Assembly (NCBI RefSeq): GCF_022698165.1
Contig: NZ_JALDAY010000016.1
Location: 124,001-188,000 of the forward strand
Direction: 5' to 3'
Source: Streptomyces cylindrosporus
GTDB taxonomy: Bacteria; Actinomycetota; Actinomycetes; Streptomycetales; Streptomycetaceae
Length of the DNA: 64,000 nucleotides
In this document: piece after piece, positions 6,994 to 15,088 of the stretch
Numbering within the stretch: the stretch's first letter is position 1
Layout: the number at the start of each line of letters is the position of its first letter
Translations under genes and position numbers: made by a program
Notes under the pieces: model-generated
The model's database searches: none
What the model was told of the DNA's origin: nothing
What the model saw: only the letters and a program-made list of their open reading frames with translations

Positions 6994-8397
6994 ATGAAGA
7001 AAGACCGTGCTGTGTCAGGCCGGACGGAAAGACCCCTCACCGAGCACCACGGCATCGACTGGGTCGACGACAGCCGTCGGCACGGCCGCGAGCGGGACCA
7101 GTTCTCGATGCGCTTCGCACCCGTCGTCTACCTGGCACCGGTGGTGCTCGGTGGTGCCGGCGTGCCGCTCGGGCTGGGCCTCGTCGGGAGCGTCACCGCG
7201 ATCGCCGCCGGCAACCTCCTCGGCTCGCTGGCCACCGCCGCCTGCGCGGTGATGGGGCCGCGCCTGGGCATACCGCAGGTCACGATGACCAGGTCGGCGT
7301 TCGGTTACCGGGGAAACTACGTCCCCGCGTTCCTCGGCATCCTGTTGTTCATCGGCTACTTCAGCCTGGGCACGGTGCTCGGCGCGCGCTCACTGACGAA
7401 CCTGACCGGACTGCCGTACACGCCGATGATCGTGGTGGTCGCCGGGCTGAGCGTGCTGATCGCCGTCTTCGGTTACGACACCCTGCAAGCCATGGGCCGA
7501 TGGCTGACACGCGCGAGTCTGGTGGTCTTCGGCATCGTGTCCATCGCCGTGGTGGTGCACGGGACCGGACCCGCTGCGACCACCAACGCCTCCTCGGGCC
7601 ACTCTGTGACCACGTGGCTGCTGGTGTGCAGCGTCGTGTTCTCCTACACCGTCAGCTGGACCATCTACGCCTCCGACTACTCGCGCTACCTCCCCGCGAA
7701 CGGGCGCGCCCGGTCCATGTTCCTCTGGGCGTTCGGCGGACTCTTCAGCTCTGCCACCTGGATGATGGTGCTGGGCGCCGCACTGACCACGCTGGCCGGC
7801 GGAGACCCGCTCGCAGGTCTCGGCGTCGTGCTGCCGGCACCGCTGCTGAAACTGGTACTGGCCGTCTTCGTGGCCGGAGCCCTCTCCCACAACGCCGTCA
7901 ATCTCTACAGCGGCGCCATGGCCGGTCTGACCTGCGACCTCCCCCTGCGCCGCACCACCGTCGTCGTGGCCGGCGGAGCGGTCGGCTGTGTGCTGTCACT
8001 CCTTCTGGGCGGCGGCAACTTCCAGTCGCACTTCAACACGTTCCTGCTGATGGTCTCTTACTTCGTCATGCCCTGGCTGGCCATCCTTCTCATCGACTTC
8101 TACCGGACGCACCAGGGCGGCCGCGGCTACCCGCAGCCCACGGCCTTCCAGGACCGGACCGGCCCGTACCGGGGCACACGCCCCCGCGCACTGCTGGCGT
8201 TCTTCCTGGGCATCGGCGCGTCGGTGCCGTTCATGGCCACCGACGTCTACACCGGTCCGATCGGACACTTGCTGGGCGGCGTCGACGTCAGCTACGCGGC
8301 CTCCTTCATGGTGGCCGCCCTCGCCCACGAACTGCTCAGGGCGCCGCACACCGACCGGGAGACCGCGGCAGTCGATTCGGCTCTCACGACGTTGTGA
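6994..8397 (+). CDS. NCS1 family cytosine/purine permease
   Basis: 467 aa with about 12 transmembrane segments, the size of NCS1 nucleobase:cation symporters (CodB/allantoin-permease type). Family features: GIDWVDDSRRHGRERDQFSM before TM1, then MGPRLGIPQVTMTRSAFGYRG, the conserved loop before TM3, and WTIYASDYSRYLP. The frame is open from 6874, but ATG at 6994 follows AGAGGA by the right distance and gives the normal N-terminus. It is transcribed away from the DinB-PLP-RidA operon. The ligand is a nucleobase or related heterocycle, not determinable here. Confidence 0.86.
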   Translation: MKKDRAVSGRTERPLTEHHGIDWVDDSRRHGRERDQFSMRFAPVVYLAPVVLGGAGVPLGLGLVGSVTAIAAGNLLGSLATAACAVMGPRLGIPQVTMTRSAFGYRGNYVPAFLGILLFIGYFSLGTVLGARSLTNLTGLPYTPMIVVVAGLSVLIAVFGYDTLQAMGRWLTRASLVVFGIVSIAVVVHGTGPAATTNASSGHSVTTWLLVCSVVFSYTVSWTIYASDYSRYLPANGRARSMFLWAFGGLFSSATWMMVLGAALTTLAGGDPLAGLGVVLPAPLLKLVLAVFVAGALSHNAVNLYSGAMAGLTCDLPLRRTTVVVAGGAVGCVLSLLLGGGNFQSHFNTFLLMVSYFVMPWLAILLIDFYRTHQGGRGYPQPTAFQDRTGPYRGTRPRALLAFFLGIGASVPFMATDVYTGPIGHLLGGVDVSYAASFMVAALAHELLRAPHTDRETAAVDSALTTL

Positions 8398-8550
8398 ACG
8401 CCCCGGCGCCGCCTGCGACCTGCCGTGTACCGAAGCGCCGAACACACCTCTGACCCCGGGCCTCGGGCTGATGCGTTCGATCGGTCCCGGGGTGGGGGAC
8501 TTCACGAACGTTGCCCAGTGTCAACTACCGATCCTGGTCACGCCGGCGGC

Positions 8551-9222
8551 TCACGCCCCGTACAGACGGGCCTCCCGGCGGGCGTGTGCGCGGCGGCCGG
8601 ACAGGCGCCACAGGATGCGGGCCGGCAGGGGGGCCTTGGCGAGGAACGTGCGCCGCTCCGCCGGCGTCGCCACCGCCATCAACGCGCTGAAGGCGCGCAG
8701 CAGATGCTTCTTCTCCACCTTCGCCAGGCTGATCTCGCCGAGCCGCTCCCATTCGGCGACGCCGAGATGTTCGGCGGCCAGCGGCAGGATGGTCCTCTCC
8801 TCCTCGTCCATGTGCGCGGTCAACACCAGGCCGAGTTCGGTGAGTTGGTCCGCCACCTCGGCGCAGACGGCGGGCTGGGGGGCGGCCATCAGTCCGTCCA
8901 GTGCGCCGGTCACCTTCGTGACCAGCTCTTCGAGCCGGTGGTGCTGTTCCTCCATGCGCGCGATCGCCTCGGCGTGCGCCGCCGCGCGGTCCGCGAGCAG
9001 GGGCCAGAGGTATTCGTCCTCGCTGGTGTGGTGGGCTTCCAGGCCCATGAGCATGAACCGGACCTCGTCGACGACCAGCGCGGCCCGCGCGGTGTCGCCG
9101 GCTCGCACTCCGCGCACCAGGTCCGGCAATTGCGCGCACGCCTGCCGGAAGCTGCGATGCACCACCACCATGTCGTGGACGTCCGGCTTCGAGCCGGCCG
9201 CTCGGTCGACCATCTCGGACAT
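8551..9222 (-). CDS. hemerythrin HHE domain protein
   Basis: 223 aa. A di-iron helical bundle is indicated by VHDMVVVHRSFRQ, GLEAHHTSEDEYLWP, EEQHHRLEEL and LTAHMDEEERTILP, which supply the usual His and Glu ligands over residues about 16-150. The C-terminal 60 residues are basic and less conserved. Hemerythrin-like proteins bind O2 or sense oxygen or NO. It begins 7 bp after the LLM oxidoreductase stop on the same strand, so it is probably the second gene of that transcript. Confidence 0.85.
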   Translation of the reverse strand: MSEMVDRAAGSKPDVHDMVVVHRSFRQACAQLPDLVRGVRAGDTARAALVVDEVRFMLMGLEAHHTSEDEYLWPLLADRAAAHAEAIARMEEQHHRLEELVTKVTGALDGLMAAPQPAVCAEVADQLTELGLVLTAHMDEEERTILPLAAEHLGVAEWERLGEISLAKVEKKHLLRAFSALMAVATPAERRTFLAKAPLPARILWRLSGRRAHARREARLYGA

Positions 9223-9229
9223 GCTGCTC

Positions 9230-10156
9230 CTATCCCTTGCTCAGTCGGTCGTGAAAGCGGTGTGCGAGGTCCGTCAGCTCTTCCGCGTTCCGCGCGGTCT
9301 GCTGGAGGTCGACGAGGACCTCGTCGGCCCCGGCCGCATGGGCGGCGAGCAGGTGGTCCGCCACCTGCTCGACCGTTCCCCGGTGCGGGACGGCGTCGCT
9401 CGGCGCGGCCTCGGCCGTCACCACGGGGTTGACCCGCACGACGGTGCGCAGGGCCTCGGGGTCACGTCCGTTCGCCTCCGCGATCCGCCTGATCTCGCTG
9501 ATGACGTAGGCCAGTTGGGGCACCGGCAGGGCCACGCCCGCCCAGCCGTCCGCCCGCCGCCCGATACGTTCCAGCGTGGCCGGGGTGAACCCGCCCAGGA
9601 GCACCGGCGGGCGGGGACGCTGCACGGGGAAGGTCTCGTAATGCGCGCTCGGGATCGTCCACAGCGCGCCCTTGTGCTCGGCCGCCGTACCGGACCAGAC
9701 GTGGTCCAGGACGTCCAGGATCTCCTCGAGGCGTGCCCCGCGCCCCGCCCACGGCACCCCGATGGCCTCGTACTCGTCGGACGACCAGCCGAGCCCGAAC
9801 CCGATGTCGAGCCGCCCCTGGCTGAGGATGTCGAGGGACGTCAGCGAACGGGCCAGCAGCAGCGGGGAGTAGAAGGGCGCGTTCAGGGTGCTGGTCCCCA
9901 GGCGCAGCCGTCGGGTGGCGTGCGCCAGGAAGGACAGGGTGACGAGGGGGTCCAGGAAGGTGCGGTACTCCTCCGGTACGGGACCGCCACCCGGATACGG
10001 GTCACGGGGACGGGTCGGTACGAGGGCCCGGTCGCCCACCCACAGGCTGTCGAAGCCGATGGCTTCGACCGTGGCGGCGAACTCCGAGACCGTGGCGGGG
10101 TCGGTGAACGGACCGTACTGGGGGGAGCCCAGACCGATCTTGAGCGTGTCAGTCAC
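9230..10156 (-). CDS. LLM class flavin/F420-dependent oxidoreductase
   Basis: 308 aa from GTG at 10156 (the frame continues to an ATG at 10186, adding ten poorly conserved residues). Luciferase-like TIM barrel: DSLWVGDRA, LSFLAHATRRLRLGTSTLNA, ILSQGRLDIGFGLGWSSDEY and PVLLGGFTPATLERIGRRADGW. These match the F420-dependent LLM subfamilies common in actinomycetes. It would use reduced F420 or FMN to reduce or oxidise an unidentified substrate. Same strand as the hemerythrin gene, only 7 bp apart. Confidence 0.85.
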   Translation of the reverse strand: MTDTLKIGLGSPQYGPFTDPATVSEFAATVEAIGFDSLWVGDRALVPTRPRDPYPGGGPVPEEYRTFLDPLVTLSFLAHATRRLRLGTSTLNAPFYSPLLLARSLTSLDILSQGRLDIGFGLGWSSDEYEAIGVPWAGRGARLEEILDVLDHVWSGTAAEHKGALWTIPSAHYETFPVQRPRPPVLLGGFTPATLERIGRRADGWAGVALPVPQLAYVISEIRRIAEANGRDPEALRTVVRVNPVVTAEAAPSDAVPHRGTVEQVADHLLAAHAAGADEVLVDLQQTARNAEELTDLAHRFHDRLSKG

Positions 10157-10213
10157 CCGGCCACCGTGCCGAACAGGGATCGGCATCCGGTCGACGACGG
10201 GTGAACGCGCAGC

Positions 10214-12760
10214 TCAGAGCCTTGCCGCTGCCCGTCGCAGGCGGTCGCTGACCTCGTTCACATGCTGTGCCGCGGAGATGTCCACCTCCGCCCGGTCCGA
10301 GCTCAGCGCGGTGAACAGGCGGCCCACCTCCCGGTGGAAGGAGGCCGGGCTGTTCGGATCGTCCTCGGAGCCGGCCACGGCCTCCGACTCGGCGAAGAAC
10401 CCGAGGGCCTCCGGCATCCGCCCCTGGTCGGCCAGGACGACCGACAGCAGCCGGGTGGACATGAAGTACGGCACCGGTTCGTCGACGGCGCGCTCACGCG
10501 GGATCGCCTCGCGCAGGTCGGTCTCCGCCGCGGTCAGGTCACCGCGGATGAAGGCGAGCCAGGCCCGGATGTGCCGGGTCTGCGCCTGCCAGGCGAGGTC
10601 GTCGCCCGATTCGGCCGTCGCGACCGCCTGGTCGGCGAGGCGTTCCAGCTCACGTTGGTGCGCGGGCCCGGCGAAGAGACCGCTCGCCGCGATCACCGAC
10701 AGCGCGGCGGCGACGATCCGCGAGGCGTCCGGGATGTCGCGCAGCACCCGCGAGAACACGGCGACCAGCAGTGTGTGCTCGGCCAGCAGCCAGGTACGGG
10801 CCTGCTCGGCGTCGGCGAACCGCAGCCCGGGCAGTGGTACGGAGAAGAGATGGGTGGTGAGCGAACCGGCCTGCTCGGTCGCGCTCATGGCCTGGAGCAG
10901 GGTGGCGTGCAGGAACATCGTCAACCGCACCAGTGCCGCCTCGCGTTCGGCGACCGGGTCCTCGCGGTCGGCACGCCGGGCCGCGAACGCCCGTACCAGA
11001 TCGTGGAAGCGGTAGCGGTCCGCCGAGTGCGGTTCGAGCAGGCCGGCCTCCACCAGATGCTCCAGCTGCTCCTCTGTCTCCGCCTCGGGCCGGTCGAGCA
11101 GCACCGCCGCGACCGCCACGGGGAAGTCGGCGGCGTCGAGCAGCGCGCACAGGCGCATCGCGCGGGCCTGTTCGGGGGCGAGGGCGCGGTAACCGACCTG
11201 GAAGGTGGCCTCCACCGACATACCACCGGCCCGCAACTCGTCGAGCTGGTGCTCCTCGGCGCGCAGGCGCAGCAACTGGGCGCCGAGCCCGCGTCCGGGA
11301 CGGGCCGCCGCACGGGCCCCGATGATGCGCAGCGCCAGCGGCAACTGGCCGCAGGCGCTGACCAGTTCGCGCGCGAGTTCCGGGGCGGCGGCGATCTCGG
11401 CGTCCCCGGTGAACCGGCCCAGCATGGCCACCGCCTCCCGCTGATCGGGCACCGGCACCTCGAACCGTGTCGCACCCGGCGGTACGAGCGAGCGGTGCCG
11501 GGTCGTGATCAGCGCGGCGTTGCCGGGGGTGCCCGGGAGCAGCGGGGTCACCTGGGCGGTGTCGGACGCGTTGTCCAGCAGCACCAGGATCCGGCGATCG
11601 GCGGTCAGGGTGCGGTATGCCCCGGCGCGGGCGCTGGGCGTCGCGGGGATCGCGGCGGCGGGCATGCCGAGGGCGAGCAGGAAGTCGACCAGCACGTCGG
11701 CGGGGTCGGCGGGCTGGTCGCCGTCGCCGCGCAGGTCGACGTAGAGCTGGCCGTCCGGATAGTCGCCGCGGATGCCGTGGGCCACGCGGAGCGCGAGCGC
11801 CGTCTTTCCCACGCCGCCGATGCCGCTGAGCACCGAGAGTGCGACGGCTTCCGCGGTGGGCCGCAGGGCGAGCCGGAGCCGCTCGCACAGCCGTTCCCGG
11901 CCGACGAAGTCGCCCGGCGCGGGCGGAAGTTGCTGCGGGCGGAGACCGGTCGCGGCTTCCGGGAGCTCAGCGATCTCAGGGAACTCGGGGTCCTCCGAGG
12001 CGTCCTGGGCCTCCGTGCCGCTCAGGATGCGTGCCTGCAGCTCGCGCAGCTCCGGCCCCGGATCCATGCCCAGCTCGGCCACCATCGTCTCGCGGGCCGT
12101 GGCGTAGACCGCCAGCGCCTCGGCCGCCCGCCCGGCGTGGTGCAGCGCACGCATGCGCAGCGCGTACAGGTCCTCCCGCAGGGGATGGTCGGCGATCAGC
12201 GAGACCAGTTCCGTCGCCACGCGCGTGTGCTCGCCCAGTTCGTCGGCGCACTCCAACTGCGCCACCTGGGCGTTCAGCCGCAGCTCGGCGATCCGCCGCC
12301 GGTACCGCTGGGCGTAGGGGCCGGGTACGCCGGACAGCGGCTCCCCCGACCACAGTGCCAGCGCGGCGTCGAACGCGCGCAGGGCGGGGCCGGGCTGCCG
12401 CCCGGCCCGCAGCGCCTCGCCCTCGCGGACGAGCCGCTCGAAACGCAGGACGTCCACGGCCTGTTCCGGGATGTCGAGCTGGTAGCCGCCCGGCGTGGTC
12501 TCCAGCCGGGAACGCTCCTCGCCGAGCGCGAGACGGATGCGGTAGACGTACGTCTGCACCGAGCGCACCGCGTTGACGGGCGGCTCCTCCCACAGCGCGT
12601 CGACGAGGTGGTCGAGGCCGCACTGACGTCCTTGGGCGAGCAGCAGCCGCACCAGGACCGCACGCTGCATCGGGCTGCCCAGATCCAGCTCGCGCCCGTC
12701 ACGGCGGCCGATCAGCGGCCCCAGCAGCCCGAACTCGTACCCCTGTACCCCCGTTACCAC
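10214..12760 (-). CDS. AfsR-type SARP regulator with NB-ARC ATPase domain
   Basis: 848 aa from GTG at 12760. The longer frame to 12985 would overlap the cupin gene, so I reject it. Order: OmpR-like winged helix (EFGLLGPLIGRRDGRELDL to about residue 95), bacterial transcriptional activation domain (about 100-245), a linker rich in Glu and Pro, then an NB-ARC/STAND ATPase from about 285, with P-loop SGIGGVGKTALAL (K319) and Walker B RRILVLLDN. The C-terminal third is helical and lacks clear TPRs. Such proteins activate antibiotic or other pathway genes after nucleotide-driven oligomerisation. No biosynthetic cluster lies next to it, so its targets are unknown. Confidence 0.9.
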   Translation of the reverse strand: MVTGVQGYEFGLLGPLIGRRDGRELDLGSPMQRAVLVRLLLAQGRQCGLDHLVDALWEEPPVNAVRSVQTYVYRIRLALGEERSRLETTPGGYQLDIPEQAVDVLRFERLVREGEALRAGRQPGPALRAFDAALALWSGEPLSGVPGPYAQRYRRRIAELRLNAQVAQLECADELGEHTRVATELVSLIADHPLREDLYALRMRALHHAGRAAEALAVYATARETMVAELGMDPGPELRELQARILSGTEAQDASEDPEFPEIAELPEAATGLRPQQLPPAPGDFVGRERLCERLRLALRPTAEAVALSVLSGIGGVGKTALALRVAHGIRGDYPDGQLYVDLRGDGDQPADPADVLVDFLLALGMPAAAIPATPSARAGAYRTLTADRRILVLLDNASDTAQVTPLLPGTPGNAALITTRHRSLVPPGATRFEVPVPDQREAVAMLGRFTGDAEIAAAPELARELVSACGQLPLALRIIGARAAARPGRGLGAQLLRLRAEEHQLDELRAGGMSVEATFQVGYRALAPEQARAMRLCALLDAADFPVAVAAVLLDRPEAETEEQLEHLVEAGLLEPHSADRYRFHDLVRAFAARRADREDPVAEREAALVRLTMFLHATLLQAMSATEQAGSLTTHLFSVPLPGLRFADAEQARTWLLAEHTLLVAVFSRVLRDIPDASRIVAAALSVIAASGLFAGPAHQRELERLADQAVATAESGDDLAWQAQTRHIRAWLAFIRGDLTAAETDLREAIPRERAVDEPVPYFMSTRLLSVVLADQGRMPEALGFFAESEAVAGSEDDPNSPASFHREVGRLFTALSSDRAEVDISAAQHVNEVSDRLRRAAARL

Positions 12761-12809
12761 CTGCCGGAGTCTAGCGGGCAGCGGCCCGGTGCAGCGCGCT
12801 CGGCTTCGG

Positions 12810-13394
12810 TCAGGCCTGGTCGGCGGGGGTCTCGAAGTCCGGGGCCTCGGGCAGGAGCACCAGGTCGATCTCCGGCCGGGAGAGGAGCGGTCCCAGGGCC
12901 ATGCCGCGCTCCGCCGGCCAGAACTGGGGCTCCTCGCCGGGGACGGGGTCGTCCCCGCCTTCCAGCCACAGCGTCTCGCCTCCACCGGGAGTGAAGAAGG
13001 AGATCATGTGCGCCCGTTCGTCGGTGCGGTTGCGGAACCGGTGCCGCGTGCCCCGGGGTACGAAGACGAAGTCACCGGGGTTCGCCGTGAAGGTCTCCTC
13101 GCCGTTCAGGAACTCCACCGCACCCGAGATGACGTAGAACGACTCGTCGGCACTTCTGTGCACGTGCGCTATCGGCCCGCCGCCCGGCGGCAGCCAGCAG
13201 TCGGTGAAGCCGAGGATGCCGCCGGTGGAGGCGGCCGGCGCCAGGGTCGAGTAGACGTCGCCCGACATCCACTTGACGACGCCCTTCTCGGCGGGGACGT
13301 GCATGACGCGCGGACGGAGGTAGTCCGCCATCTCGGCGTCGTTCGTCTCGGTGTCGTTCGTCTCCGTGCCGCTGTTCGACGGTGCGGAACTCAT
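12810..13394 (-). CDS. cupin domain protein
   Basis: 194 aa from ATG at 13394, with AGGAGA upstream; the longer frame to 13625 runs through a tandem repeat into the next gene and is rejected. Cupin motif 1 is seen in GGGPIAHVHRSADESFYVISG (H, H, E metal ligands) and motif 2 in NPGDFVFVPRGTRHRFRN (H). A single-domain cupin of this layout resembles quercetin-dioxygenase-like proteins. Its minus-strand stop lies about 50 bp before the start of the downstream SARP gene. Function beyond metal-dependent binding or oxygenation is unknown. Confidence 0.84.
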   Translation of the reverse strand: MSSAPSNSGTETNDTETNDAEMADYLRPRVMHVPAEKGVVKWMSGDVYSTLAPAASTGGILGFTDCWLPPGGGPIAHVHRSADESFYVISGAVEFLNGEETFTANPGDFVFVPRGTRHRFRNRTDERAHMISFFTPGGGETLWLEGGDDPVPGEEPQFWPAERGMALGPLLSRPEIDLVLLPEAPDFETPADQA

Positions 13395-13410
13395 GTCTTC
13401 TCCTGGGGGA

Positions 13411-13444
13411 GTTCGGGGAGTTCGGGGAGTTCGGGGAGTTCGGA
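13411..13444. repeat. 9-bp tandem repeat between the cupin and hydrolase genes
   Basis: GTTCGGGGA occurs three times perfectly (13411-13419, 13420-13428, 13429-13437) with a fourth partial copy, then two GGATCGGGA-like units. It lies just upstream of the cupin ribosome-binding site. Probably slippage-generated, and copy number may vary between strains. Confidence 0.7.
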
Positions 13445-13465
13445 AGGATCGGGAGGATCGGGACG

Positions 13466-14236
13466 TCAGCGGACGCCGTACTCGCGTGCCAGCCGGGCCG
13501 CGGTCGCGGCGCCGCCCGTGAAGGGCTCGCCGTGGCCGGGCAGCAGCACGCCCGCCGTCGGCAGTTCGTCGAGCCGGTCGAGCGCGGCGAGCGCGGCGCG
13601 GCTGTCGTGGGTGAAGCAGCGGCACACCACCGTGGGCCCGGTGCGGCCGGAGAACGCGTCGGCGGTGACCAGGGCGTCGCCCGTGAACAGCAGCCCACGG
13701 TCGGCGAAGTGGTACGCGGTGCTGCCGGGCGTGTGCCCGGCCATGACGACGGCCCGCGGGGCGCCCGGAAGGTCCTTGAGCACCAGGTCGGTGTCGAAGA
13801 CCCGCGCGCCCTGCACGGCGGGGGCGGTGAAGGCCCCGGAGCGGGCCAACTGGAGGGGGAGGGCGAGCGCGGAGGGGCGGCGCAGCAGGTAGGGGAGCAT
13901 CGAACGCTCCGGCTCGGCATGGCGGTTGGCGCTGCGCGGGCCGTCGCGCAGGATGCCGGCGTCCCGCTCGTGGATCCAGATGCCGGCGCCGGCCTGCTGG
14001 AGGGTGTGGGCCAGGCCGGTGTGGTCGAGATGGCCGTGGGTCAGGAGCACGGCGCGGATGTCGGCCAGGGGGCGGCCGAGGTCGTCCAGCAGCGCGCCGA
14101 GCTGTTCCAGATGCGCGGGCAGCCCCGCGTCGACCAGGACGAGGCCGTCGGGCTCCTCGATCAGGTAGAAGTTGACGCCGTGATCGCCGAGGCGATGGAC
14201 GCCGGGTGCCACCCGCACGGTCGCGGGACGGGACAT
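13466..14236 (-). CDS. MBL fold metallo-hydrolase
   Basis: 256 aa from ATG at 14236. The zinc motif HxHxDH is seen in VLLTHGHLDHTGL, followed by VVMAGHTPGSTAYHF (metal His) and LLFTGDALVT (bridging Asp), ending with LLPGHGEPF. This is the glyoxalase-II-like / lactonase branch of the metallo-beta-lactamase fold. Substrate unknown. It is divergent from a TetR gene 68 bp away with a palindrome between them, the usual arrangement of a repressor and its target enzyme. Confidence 0.86.
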   Translation of the reverse strand: MSRPATVRVAPGVHRLGDHGVNFYLIEEPDGLVLVDAGLPAHLEQLGALLDDLGRPLADIRAVLLTHGHLDHTGLAHTLQQAGAGIWIHERDAGILRDGPRSANRHAEPERSMLPYLLRRPSALALPLQLARSGAFTAPAVQGARVFDTDLVLKDLPGAPRAVVMAGHTPGSTAYHFADRGLLFTGDALVTADAFSGRTGPTVVCRCFTHDSRAALAALDRLDELPTAGVLLPGHGEPFTGGAATAARLAREYGVR

Positions 14237-14268
14237 GAGAGCCTCCGGCAACGGGGCTGGATATATTC

Positions 14269-14286
14269 GATACAGCGGACTGTAAC
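14269..14286. promoter_or_regulatory. candidate TetR operator between divergent genes
   Basis: TACAG-CGGA-CTGTA at 14271-14284 is a perfect inverted repeat; the symmetry extends to 14269-14286 with one mismatch. It is central in the 68-bp gap between the hydrolase and TetR starts, in an AT-richer stretch (ATATATTCG at 14261-14269), so one bound dimer could block both promoters. Confidence 0.5.
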
Positions 14287-14304
14287 AGATTAAGGGGAGT
14301 GCCG

Positions 14305-14958
14305 ATGGCAGGCGAGACGCCACGCCGGCCCTACAACTCCGAGCGCCGGCGCGAGGCCGCGCGCCGCAACCGTGCCGCGGTGCTGGAGGCCTGCCGCGAG
14401 CTGCTCTTCCGGGACGGGTTCCACGCCACGACCATCCGTGCGGTGGCCGAGCGGGCGGGTGTCTCGGCCGAGACGGTGTACAAGTCGTTCGGCGGCAAAC
14501 CGGGCATGGTCAAGGCCCTGTGGGACATCACGCTGGCTGGCGACGACGAACCGGTGCCCATGGCGGACCGCCCCCAGACTCGCGAGATCCTGCGCACGGC
14601 GGACCCGGTCGCCAAGCTCCGGCTCTACGCCGCGTACGTGCGCGGCATCCATGAACGCGTGGCCGCGCTGTTCTCCCTGCTCACCCAGGCCGGGCCGGAG
14701 GTCGGGGAGATCCTTGAGACCGCCGAGCGGGAGCGGCTGACCGGGGTCACCGGGTTCGTCACGCACTGCGACGAGGCCGGTGTGCTGCGCACGGGGGCGG
14801 ATCCGGCCCGTCTGGTGGACGCGGTCTGGGCGCTGGCCGGACCGCAGCTGTTCACCCAGCTCACCGCGGGACGGGGCTGGTCGGCCGACGCCTACGAGGA
14901 ATGGCTGGCCGACACCCTCACCGCCACGCTCCTGCCGCTCCCGTCCCGGGAGGGGTGA
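14305..14958 (+). CDS. TetR/AcrR family transcriptional regulator
   Basis: 217 aa from ATG at 14305, spaced correctly from AAGGGGAG; an in-frame GTG at 14299 lies inside that ribosome-binding site and is less likely. The HTH is visible as ACRELLFRDGFHATTIRAVA followed by ERAGVSAETVYKSFGGKPGM, residues about 28-68. The remainder is a typical all-helical ligand domain. Divergent from the metallo-hydrolase gene, which it probably controls through the palindrome at 14269-14286. Confidence 0.87.
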   Translation: MAGETPRRPYNSERRREAARRNRAAVLEACRELLFRDGFHATTIRAVAERAGVSAETVYKSFGGKPGMVKALWDITLAGDDEPVPMADRPQTREILRTADPVAKLRLYAAYVRGIHERVAALFSLLTQAGPEVGEILETAERERLTGVTGFVTHCDEAGVLRTGADPARLVDAVWALAGPQLFTQLTAGRGWSADAYEEWLADTLTATLLPLPSREG

Positions 14959-15046
14959 GCCGCGGGGCCGACACGTGCCGCGCCGGAGGACGGGCCCCGC
15001 TCTCCTCACGCGCCCCGAGGCGCTGAAGCCGTTCGGCGCCGGCGCG

Positions 15047-15088
15047 GGTCACGACATGCGGGTCACGACATGCGGGTCACGACATGCG
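15047..15088. repeat. three tandem copies of a 14-bp unit at the yceI 3' end
   Basis: GGTCACGACATGCG is repeated exactly three times (15047-15060, 15061-15074, 15075-15088). The third copy contains the YceI stop codon and last residues; the others lie downstream. Since 14 is not a multiple of three, each copy offers a stop in another frame. Probably a recent slippage duplication. Confidence 0.8.

Noticed and set aside
12761..12985. An N-terminal extension of the SARP protein.
   Set aside because: It overlaps the cupin gene, is Arg/Pro/Ser-rich, and the SARP winged helix begins right after the GTG at 12760.
10262..12994. A 910-codon plus-strand open frame opposite the SARP gene.
   Set aside because: It is antisense to a gene with complete recognised domains; its composition is low-complexity and typical of high-G+C shadow frames.
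13411..13444. Tandem 9-bp units considered as a CRISPR-like array.
   Set aside because: Units are far too short, without spacers and without cas genes.
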